In this document: piece after piece, positions 1-5,321 of the stretch
Layout of the letters: each line of letters begins with the position of its first letter
How positions within the stretch are numbered: the first letter of the stretch is position 1
From: an uncultured bacterium
Lineage (GTDB): Bacteria; Patescibacteriota; Minisyncoccia; Phycocordibacterales; UBA918
Assembly (NCBI GenBank): GCA_913050645.1
Contig: CAJXAG010000056.1
Span: 1 to 5,709, forward strand
DNA length: 5,709 nucleotides
Direction: 5' to 3'
Translations under genes and position numbers: made by a program
Notes under the pieces: generated by a model
The model's database searches: none
The model's input: the letters and a program-made list of their open reading frames with translations, nothing else
What the model was told of the DNA's origin: nothing

Positions 1-7
1 TCTACGA

Positions 8-24
8 AAAAACCAAAGGTTTTT
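8..24. terminator. Short AT-rich hairpin, possible terminator of an upstream gene
   Basis: AAAAACC (8-14) pairs with GGTTTTT (18-24) across an AAA loop. The stem is only 7 bp with two G:C pairs, but the A and T runs give a U-tract on either strand, so it could end a transcript entering from the left edge. A second, weaker inverted repeat follows: CTTCG at 29-33 and CGAAG at 46-50, with the palindrome GACTATAGTC at 37-46 in between. The gene it would serve lies outside the window. Confidence 0.35.
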
Positions 25-85
25 CCGTCTTCGCGAGACTATAGTCGAAGCGATCTAGGAGATTAATTGCATAGGTGCGCGTTCT

Positions 86-114
86 TTGACTTTTTTATTC
101 TGTAACGGTACAGT
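86..114 (+). promoter_or_regulatory. Sigma70-type promoter upstream of the nusA leader
   Basis: TTGACT (86-91) matches the -35 consensus at five of six positions. It is followed after exactly 17 bp by TACAGT (109-114), four of six for the -10 including T1, A2 and T6. Transcription would start near 121. It drives either a short terminated RNA ending near 193 or, with read-through, the long leader of nusA. No better promoter was found closer to nusA. An extended -10-like TGTTACAAC at 325-333 and CATAAT at 437-442 both lack a convincing -35. Confidence 0.55.
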
Positions 115-120
115 ACAGGT

Positions 121-196
121 ACTTCAGACACGGGGCGCACTTCGGTAAAAAGCGTTCAGCGGAGGCATCCCTGCGGATGCCTCCTCGCTTTTTAAG
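121..196 (+). ncRNA. Putative short terminated RNA or attenuated nusA leader
   Basis: The interval from the predicted start near 121 to the T-run at 189-193 would give a transcript of about 75 nt. It contains no open reading frame with a usable start. Most of its length is the terminator hairpin plus about 25 unpaired bases upstream. It does not resemble tRNA, SRP RNA, tmRNA or 6S RNA. It is either a free-standing small RNA or the prematurely terminated leader of nusA. Its existence rests on a promoter and terminator facing each other correctly, not on a recognised RNA family. Confidence 0.35.
147..193 (+). terminator. Intrinsic terminator/attenuator upstream of nusA
   Basis: A 10-bp GC-rich stem, GGAGGCATCC (161-170) with GGATGCCTCC (175-184), closes a CTGC tetraloop. 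Outside it AAAAAGCG (147-154) can pair with CGCTTTTT (186-193), separated by an asymmetric internal loop. The 3' arm ends in a five-T run, giving the classic intrinsic terminator form on the plus strand. It lies about 295 bp before nusA and directly after a promoter, so it can act as an attenuator. Confidence 0.7.
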
Positions 197-487
197 ACGG
201 AGCGATGTTTTTTATTCCTTCCTAGAATAAAAAACCGCGAGTCCGGGGAGGAAGTGCTTAGTATAAATATTCACGAAGTGAATATTTTACTTAGCAACTT
301 GACCCCGTCCCTTCTCTTCTGAAGTGTTACAACTAAAACCGTGAGAAAGTGCTTAAGCACTTTTGCAAGACCTTGCCTGACATTTTCCAAAGAAAATGGC
401 GACAAGGTGTACAGTCTCTGTAAGAGATACTGTTCACATAATTACAACCAAAGCCGCATACGGCTCACATAACAAAGAAAATCTAAT
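194..487 (+). promoter_or_regulatory. Hairpin-rich leader of nusA
   Basis: No gene is supported here. The stretch carries many inverted repeats: an 11-bp AT-rich stem 207-217/225-235; a 10-bp stem 265-274/278-287 with a 3-nt loop; an 18-bp perfect palindrome at 346-363; GCAAG/CTTGC at 365-369/372-376; and a two-part stem 370-375/403-408 enclosing 381-387/392-398. Two more follow, ACAGT/ACTGT at 411-415/429-433 and AGCCG/CGGCT at 452-456/461-465. Several overlap and so are mutually exclusive. Together they suggest a structured 5' untranslated region, possibly regulating nusA. No known riboswitch class was recognised. Confidence 0.4.
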
Positions 488-2041
488 ATGTTTGATCTAA
501 AAGTAATTAACTCCGTTTTAGGAGAAATGGAAGAAGAGCGCGGCATCTCACGCGAAAAAATGATGGATGCTATCGAGCAAGCACTTGCAACAGCATACAA
601 GAAAGAATACGGAAAGCGTGGGCAAATCATCCGCGCTGCATTTGATATAGCAACGGGCACCACAAACTTCGAACAAGTGAAGACTGTGGTTGATGAAACC
701 ATGCTCAAACCTGAGCCAGAAGAAACCGACGAAGACGTAGAAGAAAAGCCACTTCCAGCGGGCGCTCCAGAAAAGAAGGAAGAGGAGGAGGAAGCTGATG
801 AAGAAGGAAAGGTACGGTTCGATCCTGAAAAACACATCATGATCGACTCAGCACGCATGATCAAGAAAGATGTGGAACTCGGCGAAGAACTGATCTTTCC
901 GCTTGAAGGAAAGGATGACTTTGGACGTATCGCTGCACAAACAGCAAAACAAGTGATCATCCAGAAGGTCCGTGAAGCTGAAAAAGAATCCGCACTTGCT
1001 GAGTTTGGACAAAAAGAAGGGGACATTATCCGTGGACACGTACAACGCTTTGAACGCGGCAACCTCTATGTGGATCTTGGTCGTGTTACCGCAGTCATGC
1101 CATACGATGAACAAATCCCCGGGGAACGATTCCGCCCAGGAGAACGTATACGCGCAATCCTGCTGATGGTAGACGAGACGGCACGCGGTATTTTCCTGAA
1201 GCTCTCACGCGCACACGGAGATTTCCTTGAAGGACTGTTTGCAGTGGAAACACCAGAGCTCCAGAACGGTATTGTAGAAATCAAAGCAATTGCACGAGAA
1301 GCGGGAGCGCGTTCTAAGGTGGCGGTATTTGCACACGACGAACACATTGACCCTGTTGGGTCATTGGTTGGACAACGTGGCGTACGAGTATCTACGGTGA
1401 TGAGCGAACTTGGTGGCGAGAAAATCGACATTATCGAATGGTCAGAAAACCCGGAAGAGTTTATTGAGGATGCACTCTCACCAGCACAGGTACTGTCGGT
1501 AACCATCGAGTCAGAACCCACTGACGACGAGAACGCTGAAGACAACCGTGGTCACGCTATTGTTGAAGTAGTACCTGACCAACAATCACTTGCAATTGGT
1601 CGTGGTGGACAGAACGTTCGCCTTGCCGCTAAACTTACCGGCTGGAAGATCGATATCGTTTCACACGTTGGTGAAGGTCTTGCTGAAGCCGACAGTGATG
1701 GTGAAACAAACATTGTTGCACCAATCACAACTGAAGCAGGAGCTGATGCTGACGTCCTTGATAACGAAGACGCAACTACAACAAAACCAGAACTTCCGGA
1801 AGAAGATGAAGCAACAGGCGACCGAGATGTAACTGACGAGGAACAGCTGCAAGAGATTGACGAAGTCGATACCCCTGAAGAAGCTGAGGAACTTATGCAC
1901 GAAGTAGAGGAGGAGGCAGAAGCAGAAAACGCTGCCGAAACTCCAGAGACTACACAGGAAGCTGGAGAGACTGACTCTGAAACGGCAGACGAAGTAGCAG
2001 GGACTGAAGAGGATACAGAAGCAGAAGAAGTGAAAGAATAA
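488..2041 (+). CDS. nusA: Transcription termination/antitermination protein NusA
   Basis: NusA binds RNA polymerase and nascent RNA in the cytoplasm and modulates pausing, intrinsic and Rho-dependent termination, and antitermination. The 517-residue product shows the family domain order. An N-terminal polymerase-binding domain spans about 1-165. An S1 domain follows at about 176-242 (EGDIIRGHVQRFERGNLYVDLG). KH1 carries VGQRGVR near 294-300 and KH2 carries SLAIGRGGQNVRLAAKL at 367-383, followed by TGWKIDI, a NusA hallmark. Unusual points are a Glu/Lys-rich acidic insertion in the N-terminal domain (about 73-110), an acidic insertion before the KH2 GXXG motif (about 341-354), and a disordered acidic tail of about 120 residues (398-517). 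The start has no clear Shine-Dalgarno sequence. The usual neighbours rimP and infB are absent from both sides, and the gene is followed by its own terminator, so it appears monocistronic. The long leader suggests autoregulation, as is known for NusA elsewhere, but that is inference. Confidence 0.97.
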   Translation: MFDLKVINSVLGEMEEERGISREKMMDAIEQALATAYKKEYGKRGQIIRAAFDIATGTTNFEQVKTVVDETMLKPEPEETDEDVEEKPLPAGAPEKKEEEEEADEEGKVRFDPEKHIMIDSARMIKKDVELGEELIFPLEGKDDFGRIAAQTAKQVIIQKVREAEKESALAEFGQKEGDIIRGHVQRFERGNLYVDLGRVTAVMPYDEQIPGERFRPGERIRAILLMVDETARGIFLKLSRAHGDFLEGLFAVETPELQNGIVEIKAIAREAGARSKVAVFAHDEHIDPVGSLVGQRGVRVSTVMSELGGEKIDIIEWSENPEEFIEDALSPAQVLSVTIESEPTDDENAEDNRGHAIVEVVPDQQSLAIGRGGQNVRLAAKLTGWKIDIVSHVGEGLAEADSDGETNIVAPITTEAGADADVLDNEDATTTKPELPEEDEATGDRDVTDEEQLQEIDEVDTPEEAEELMHEVEEEAEAENAAETPETTQEAGETDSETADEVAGTEEDTEAEEVKE

Positions 2042-2070
2042 CCAATTCTCTCCCACCTCACCCGATTATT

Positions 2071-2106
2071 GTTACGTTATCGTTAATGATGACGTAACGA
2101 TGTAAC
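2071..2106 (+). repeat. Two mutually exclusive hairpins in the nusA 3' untranslated region
   Basis: GTTACGTTATC (2071-2081) pairs with GATGACGTAAC (2088-2098) as an 11-bp stem with one T-G wobble. Alternatively ATCGTTA (2079-2085) pairs with TAACGAT (2095-2101), extended by GTTAC (2071-2075) with GTAAC (2102-2106). The two folds share bases and cannot coexist in one RNA. The element sits between the nusA stop and its terminator. It may stabilise the mRNA 3' end, bind a protein as DNA, or be a degenerate repeat; the sequence does not decide. Confidence 0.5.
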
Positions 2107-2117
2107 GCACAATGGCA

Positions 2118-2151
2118 AAAAGCACGGCGCCCTTTTAGGCGCCTTGCTTTT
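2118..2151 (+). terminator. Intrinsic terminator of nusA
   Basis: GGCGCC (2126-2131) pairs with GGCGCC (2138-2143) around CTTTTA. An outer stem AAAAGCA (2118-2124) pairs with TGCTTTT (2145-2151) across a single C/T mismatch. The 3' T-run is on the plus strand, about 80 bp after the nusA stop. It ends nusA as a single-gene unit, with no infB following. Confidence 0.85.
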
Positions 2152-2172
2152 GTATAACTACTTGTGTGTTAA

Positions 2173-2216
2173 GTATATACCACCGTATATACTATAGTAT
2201 ATACGGTGGTATATAC
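2173..2216. repeat. 44-bp perfect palindrome made of four GTATATAC units
   Basis: The whole 44 bp is a perfect inverted repeat centred between 2194 and 2195. It is built from four copies of the self-complementary octamer GTATATAC at 2173-2180, 2185-2192, 2197-2204 and 2209-2216. These are separated by the 4-bp spacers CACC, TATA and GGTG, so unit starts are exactly 12 bp apart. It lies between the terminators of convergent genes. Possible roles are a multi-site operator for a dimeric DNA-binding protein, a recombination or cruciform site, or a bidirectional RNA hairpin. It has no T-run, so it is a poor intrinsic terminator by itself. No relation to known dif or attachment sites was recognised. 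Confidence 0.95.
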
Positions 2217-2252
2217 CTATCTATTTGTCGTACCAAGTGCATCAACACAGAA

Positions 2253-2281
2253 AAAACGCGCGACTATCCGTCACGCGTTTT
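2253..2281 (-). terminator. Intrinsic terminator of the minus-strand 158-residue gene
   Basis: On the plus strand AAAACGCG (2253-2260) pairs with CGCGTTTT (2274-2281), and inside it GAC (2262-2264) pairs with GTC (2270-2272) across one mismatch. Read on the minus strand, the stem begins 5 bp after the stop codon and ends in a six-T run (complement of the A-run from 2251). That is the correct orientation for ending the 2287-2763 gene. Confidence 0.75.
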
Positions 2282-2286
2282 GATCT

Positions 2287-2763
2287 TTACCGTGGAAACA
2301 CGCCAGTCATGCCATGGTGTTTTTCTCCACCAGCCTCTTCAGGCTCGAGGTAGACAAAGCCATCCATCGGCATAAATGCCAACTGAACGCGTTCCTGCTG
2401 CAACGCTCCACGCGTCGCAGCGACAACCCGCACCACAGCTTCACGAAACTCGCGAATCGGCGTGACATTATCGCCAAACGGTGTGCGTGCACCTGTGTCA
2501 GCAACAAAGACCGGATTGGAGTTGCCTGTAGCAATTGCAACAGGCTCATGAATCGTTTTCTCTTCACGAGGACTCCAATATGAGATCGTGCCACTACTGA
2601 AAGCGGCAGTCACCAGAATTTCCGTTTTCTTTAATTCAGCATCAGCTGCTTTAAGAAAAGCTGTCGAAACAATCTGCGCAGGATCTCCTTCGGGAATCGA
2701 CGCATCATCATAGCCCGGTTTGATGCCGAACACGACCTGAAATGCAATTCCAATCGGTTTCAT
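2287..2763 (-). CDS. Hypothetical soluble protein, 158 residues
   Basis: I do not recognise the family. The product is soluble-looking, with no signal peptide or membrane segment. It appears to be a mixed alpha/beta fold: an N-terminal strand (PIGIAFQVVFGIKPGYDD), a helix at about 29-45, a strand region EILVTAAFSSGTISYWS at 48-64, a Gly/Asn/Asp-rich loop region (ATGNSNPVFVADTGARTPFG, 78-97), a helix at 103-125, and a C-terminal strand QLAFMPMDGFVYLEP. A short His-containing tail (EKHHG) follows. The ATG is preceded by AAGGGA with 7 nt between it and the start, one of few clear ribosome sites in this window, which supports this start. The gene is monocistronic: it has its own promoter candidate and terminator, is convergent with nusA and divergent from ppaC. 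Length, ribosome site and terminator together argue that it is real. Its function is unknown. Confidence 0.78.
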   Translation of the reverse strand: MKPIGIAFQVVFGIKPGYDDASIPEGDPAQIVSTAFLKAADAELKKTEILVTAAFSSGTISYWSPREEKTIHEPVAIATGNSNPVFVADTGARTPFGDNVTPIREFREAVVRVVAATRGALQQERVQLAFMPMDGFVYLEPEEAGGEKHHGMTGVFPR

Positions 2764-2801
2764 ATTAGCGTCCCTTTCTTTTGCTAAAACAAGTTAACAC
2801 T

Positions 2802-2829
2802 ATTGTGCCATAAAATTAGATAAAGTCAA
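2802..2829 (-). promoter_or_regulatory. Candidate promoter of the 158-residue gene
   Basis: On the minus strand TTGACT (complement of 2824-2829) is followed after 16 bp by CACAAT (complement of 2802-2807). The -35 matches five of six positions and the -10 matches four of six. The predicted start lies about 30 bases before the ribosome site. The placement is sensible but the -10 is weak. Confidence 0.4.
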
Positions 2830-2833
2830 TATC

Positions 2834-2862
2834 TTCACCCAATACTTCATCTGCGGTACGAT
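2834..2862 (+). promoter_or_regulatory. Weak candidate promoter of ppaC
   Basis: TTCACC (2834-2839) and TACGAT (2857-2862) are separated by exactly 17 bp, and each matches consensus at four of six positions. The -10 lies inside a small inverted repeat, GGTAC (2855-2859) with GTACC (2864-2868). It overlaps the upstream side of the divergent minus-strand promoter region. Transcription would begin about 35 bases before the ppaC ATG. Confidence 0.3.
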
Positions 2863-2876
2863 AGTACCCCTAAGGA

Positions 2877-2900
2877 CTAACAACTAATCGCTAACAACTA
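2877..2900 (+). repeat. Direct repeat CTAACAACTA (x2) before ppaC
   Basis: CTAACAACTA occurs at 2877-2886 and again at 2891-2900, separated by ATCG, in the untranslated region just before the ppaC ATG at 2904. The segment is unstructured and A/C-rich. It may simply keep an SD-less start accessible, or it may be a chance slippage duplication. Confidence 0.4.
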
Positions 2901-2903
2901 CCT

Positions 2904-3824
2904 ATGATCAACGTTTTTGGACACAAGTCACCTGATACCGACGCAACCTGCTCAGCTATTATCTGGGCATGGTACTTAAACGAACACACTGCACCTGATG
3001 CAAAGCCTTTTGTACTTGGTGAGCTTAATACAGAAACAAAGTTTGTACTCAATCACTGGAATGTACCGACACCTGAGCTTCTGGAGAATCTTGAAGCAGG
3101 AACACAAGTGGTAGTGGTAGACACCAATAATCCACAAGAGCTTCCAGACAATATCGCAGAAGCGGAGATTATACAGATTATTGATCATCATAAGCTAGTG
3201 GGCGGTATTGAAACGGCTGCACCAGTAGATATCACCATGCGCCCCTTGGCGTGTACCGCAACGGTGATGTACGACCTTATGGGCGAGAAGGTAGCAACGA
3301 TGCCACGTGAGATCGCCGGCCTGATGCTTTCATGCATTCTCTCAGACACACTTGAGTTCCGCTCACCCACCACTACGCCACACGACAAGGACGTCGCAGA
3401 AAAGCTTGCTGCACAACTTGAGGTTGACCTTACTGCGTATGCAGGTCAAATGTTTGCCGCAAAATCAGACGTTTCAGAATTCTCTGATAAGGGGCTGATT
3501 ACACTCGACTCAAAGAAATACGACGTAGGTGAGAAAAACTTCCGTGTATCAGTGCTTGAGACCACTACGCCAGAGACCGTACTTGCACGAAAGGACGGTA
3601 TTGTAGAAGCAATTGCAAACGTAATTGCGGAAGAGGGAGACGTAGACGAAGTACTCTTCTTTATCGTTGATATTCTCAACGAAGCGGCAACGGTGCTTAC
3701 CTACAACGACCTAACCAAGCAGGTGACTGAAGCATCATTTGGGGTGACGGTCGAAAGTGATACTGAGGTGCTGCCAGGTATTGTTTCTCGCAAAAAGCAG
3801 ATATTGCCATCACTAAAGCTCTAA
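2904..3824 (+). CDS. ppaC: Manganese-dependent inorganic pyrophosphatase (family II, DHH superfamily)
   Basis: The enzyme hydrolyses inorganic pyrophosphate to two phosphates in the cytoplasm, pulling forward nucleic acid and other biosynthetic reactions. The 306-residue length is typical of CBS-domain-free family II enzymes. Metal-ligand motifs are visible in order: GHKSPDTDAT (H7, D11, D13), VVVVDTNN (D73), DHHKL (D94, H95, H96) and LSDTLEFRSPT (D148). The C-terminal substrate-binding motif SRKKQ is at 295-299 (R296, K297), matching the Arg/Lys pair that binds pyrophosphate in characterised members. The N-terminal DHH domain (about 1-185) and C-terminal DHHA2 domain (about 190-306) are both complete, with no regulatory CBS insertion. 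No Shine-Dalgarno sequence sits at a usable distance; the TAAGGA at 2871-2876 is too far upstream. The gene is divergent from the 158-residue gene and appears to be transcribed alone. Confidence 0.97.
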   Translation: MINVFGHKSPDTDATCSAIIWAWYLNEHTAPDAKPFVLGELNTETKFVLNHWNVPTPELLENLEAGTQVVVVDTNNPQELPDNIAEAEIIQIIDHHKLVGGIETAAPVDITMRPLACTATVMYDLMGEKVATMPREIAGLMLSCILSDTLEFRSPTTTPHDKDVAEKLAAQLEVDLTAYAGQMFAAKSDVSEFSDKGLITLDSKKYDVGEKNFRVSVLETTTPETVLARKDGIVEAIANVIAEEGDVDEVLFFIVDILNEAATVLTYNDLTKQVTEASFGVTVESDTEVLPGIVSRKKQILPSLKL

Positions 3825-3877
3825 ACACTCATCTACTTCAGCAGCTTCGTATTTAGGCACTTTGTAACCTTGCTGAT

Positions 3878-3941
3878 ACATCAGAAACAGAGGGTCTCTG
3901 ATGTGTATAGCCCGATGATACTTCGTATCAGCGGGCTATAC
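3878..3941 (+). terminator. Two adjacent hairpins after ppaC, possible terminator or processing element
   Basis: The first stem is ACATCAGA (3878-3885) with TCTGATGT (3897-3904). Directly abutting it is a long stem, GTATAGCCCG (3905-3914) with CGGGCTATAC (3932-3941), continued past one A/G mismatch by TGATAC (3916-3921) with GTATCA (3925-3930). Neither hairpin is followed by a proper T-run, so efficient intrinsic termination is doubtful. They may protect the ppaC mRNA 3' end or act at DNA level. TATACT at 3937-3942 within the second stem resembles a -10 for the downstream gene, but no good -35 accompanies it. Confidence 0.5.
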
Positions 3942-3992
3942 TATATCTATACGAGCAGGACGCTCAGGAGTTTTTAAAATAGTAAATAAAGT

Positions 3993-4808
3993 ATGAAAAC
4001 ACTATCAGTATCATTACACACCCTTATCATCTTCGCGTTGCTTATCTTTGCGGGTTTTGCATACACCGCATACGCGGGAGAAGACGATCATCTTACCCCG
4101 CAAGAACGCTATCAAATGCTCCAAGAGAAGGCACAGGAGCGCCAGGAAAACTTTGAAGCAAACCAACAGGAACGTAAGGAAAACTTTGAGGAAAAGCGCG
4201 AGGAACAAAAAGACGAGATCGAAGCACGCCGTGAAGAGTTCCAGCAACTTTCGGAAGAACGAAAGGAAGACATGAAGGAGAAGATGGAGGAACGTAAAGC
4301 GGCACTCAATGAGCGAGTGCAAGAGAGAATTGCCAATCTATCTGCAAACGTTTCAAACCGTATGGAAGCGGCAATTGCACGCATTGAAAATATTATTGAC
4401 CGCTTCCAAGATCGTATCAATAACTTGAACGAACGAGGAGTTGATACCGATGAGGCACAGCGTAACCTTAATGAAGCAGCTGCATATCTTGATGATGCAA
4501 GCGCAACCCTTGCTGACATCGATGCCGTCGTTGCAGAAGTGGTCGGGTCAGAAAATCCACGAGAATCATGGAGTACCGCGAGAACCACCTACCAAAGTGC
4601 CCGTGAGAGCATTAAAGCTGCACATCAATCCCTTCGTGCAGCAGTTGCTGCCCTTAAAGAAGCAGTTCGAGAAGCAGGTATTGGAAGCGGTGTACGTGAA
4701 GCAGTACGAAATGGCGACGGTAACGACGGAACTGAGACAGAGGAGGGGGATGACGATGATGATGGAGACAGTATCGACACAGAGGATGATGGTGATACTA
4801 CCGAATAA
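3993..4808 (+). CDS. Exported coiled-coil protein with 11-residue repeats and acidic C-terminus
   Basis: The 271-residue product starts with a clear signal peptide: a short basic N-terminus, a hydrophobic core LIIFALLIFAGFAY, and probable cleavage after AYA at residue 28. Residues 48-113 are a charged helix with an 11-residue period: segments begin QERQENF, QERKENF, EEQKDEI, EEFQQLS, EDMKEKM and AALNERV, with F54, F65, I76, M98 and V109 recurring at the same position. This predicts a long hendecad coiled coil. A second helical region at about 114-230 (RIANLSANVSNRMEAAIARI onward) looks like a helical bundle, and the last 30 residues are Asp/Glu/Gly-rich and disordered. No sorting motif, enzyme motif or cysteine pair is seen. 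I infer a cell-envelope structural or surface protein. No Shine-Dalgarno sequence is near the ATG; AGGAG at 3966-3970 is 22 nt away. It is likely co-transcribed with the membrane protein 23 bp downstream. Confidence 0.85.
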   Translation: MKTLSVSLHTLIIFALLIFAGFAYTAYAGEDDHLTPQERYQMLQEKAQERQENFEANQQERKENFEEKREEQKDEIEARREEFQQLSEERKEDMKEKMEERKAALNERVQERIANLSANVSNRMEAAIARIENIIDRFQDRINNLNERGVDTDEAQRNLNEAAAYLDDASATLADIDAVVAEVVGSENPRESWSTARTTYQSARESIKAAHQSLRAAVAALKEAVREAGIGSGVREAVRNGDGNDGTETEEGDDDDDGDSIDTEDDGDTTE

Positions 4809-4831
4809 TTAACAAATATAAGTAATAGTGT

Positions 4832-5272
4832 ATGGAAGAACAAAACCAAAACGCACCACAGGAGCAAGAACCCGTAGTTGCTCCAGAAGAAGAAATGAAG
4901 ATGCCTGAAGAAAGCCCCCTAGATGTCGTATCAGCAGCCGCAGAAGACAAAGCTGGACAACTTGGAGTAATCCTCGGGGTACTGATTGTAGTACTTGTAT
5001 TGATCCTTGGAGGACTGTACATCTGGGGCACCACGCTGCAAACTGCACCAACTCCCGTAGCAGAACCTGTGGCAGAACGGCCAACCCCTGAAGAAAACAA
5101 CGAACCCGAAAGTACGAATGCTGAAGCGGACGTTGAAACACTCGGTGCATTGAGCACCTCAAACGAGATCGAAGCTATCGAAGCAGACCTGGAGAGTACT
5201 GACCTAGATGCACTCGATGCAGAACTTGATGCAATCGATGCAGAACTTGATGCAGCCCTTAACGGACTGTAG
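4832..5272 (+). CDS. Single-pass membrane protein with acidic heptad-repeat tail
   Basis: The 146-residue product has a Glu/Pro-rich hydrophilic N-terminus (1-40). One strong membrane helix follows at about 43-66 (LGVILGVLIVVLVLILGG), then a Pro/Glu-rich linker (70-100). The C-terminal amphipathic acidic helix contains the heptad repeat LDAELDA-IDAELDA at 128-141. There is no signal-peptidase site, so the helix is probably a membrane anchor with the tail outside, though topology cannot be proven. The gene lies 23 bp after the exported coiled-coil protein, has no Shine-Dalgarno sequence, and ends before a strong palindromic terminator, suggesting a two-gene operon. An anchor or partner of the coiled-coil protein is a reasonable inference. 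I do not recognise a named family, although short single-helix proteins with such tails seem common in Parcubacteria-like genomes. Confidence 0.85.
   Translation: MEEQNQNAPQEQEPVVAPEEEMKMPEESPLDVVSAAAEDKAGQLGVILGVLIVVLVLILGGLYIWGTTLQTAPTPVAEPVAERPTPEENNEPESTNAEADVETLGALSTSNEIEAIEADLESTDLDALDAELDAIDAELDAALNGL
5214..5254 (+). repeat. Tandem 21-bp repeat inside the membrane-protein gene
   Basis: A 20-base sequence beginning TCGATGCAGAAC at 5214-5233 recurs identically at 5235-5254, a 21-bp period. The repeat encodes seven residues, DAELDA plus a hydrophobic spacer, and so adds one heptad per unit. Nucleotide identity between the copies suggests recent duplication or ongoing homogenisation, and the copy number could vary between strains. 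Confidence 0.8.
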
Positions 5273-5285
5273 AAACACACACGGC

Positions 5286-5321
5286 ACTAAAAACGGCAAC
5301 CTCGAGGTTGCCGTTTTTAGT
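5286..5321. terminator. 36-bp perfect palindrome, bidirectional intrinsic terminator
   Basis: A perfect inverted repeat is centred between 5303 and 5304. The arm runs ACTAAAAACGGCAACCTC and its complement follows without a spacer, so the RNA folds into a long hairpin with a minimal TCGA loop. Flanking A and T runs give a U-tract on both strands. It begins 13 bp after the stop of the membrane-protein gene. It directly abuts the next promoter's -35 at 5322, insulating the downstream tiny-gene unit. Confidence 0.88.

Noticed and set aside
205..225. Six-codon leader-peptide-like ORF (MFFIPS) after the first terminator
   Set aside because: GGAG lies only 2 nt from the ATG, too close, and the frame coincides with an AT-rich hairpin. 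No amino-acid run suggests attenuation.
346..465. CRISPR-like array suggested by several palindromes
   Set aside because: The palindromes differ in sequence and spacing; there is no repeated unit.
121..470. Known structured RNA (tmRNA, 6S, SRP RNA, RNase P) in the gene-free start of the window
   Set aside because: None of the conserved cores (T-loop with CCA end, SRP GGAA-type loop motif, RNase P conserved regions) could be found.
396..500. 34-codon ORF in the nusA leader overlapping the nusA start codon
   Set aside because: It could couple translation to nusA, but it has no ribosome site, its start lies inside a hairpin (392-398), and an overlapping frame of this length is expected by chance.
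1066..1545. Long minus-strand ORFs opposite nusA (also 1552-2061 and 442-1062)
   Set aside because: They are Ser-rich antisense shadows of Glu/Asp-rich coding sequence. The plus-strand product has unmistakable NusA motifs.
2166..2375. 69-codon plus-strand ORF covering the 44-bp palindrome
   Set aside because: Its Ile/Tyr-rich start is simply translation of the GTATATAC repeats, and its remainder is antisense to the 158-residue gene. There is no ribosome site.
4112..4588. Minus-strand ORF opposite the exported coiled-coil gene
   Set aside because: Ser/Arg/Phe-rich composition is the mirror of a Glu/Lys-rich coiled coil. No start signals are present.
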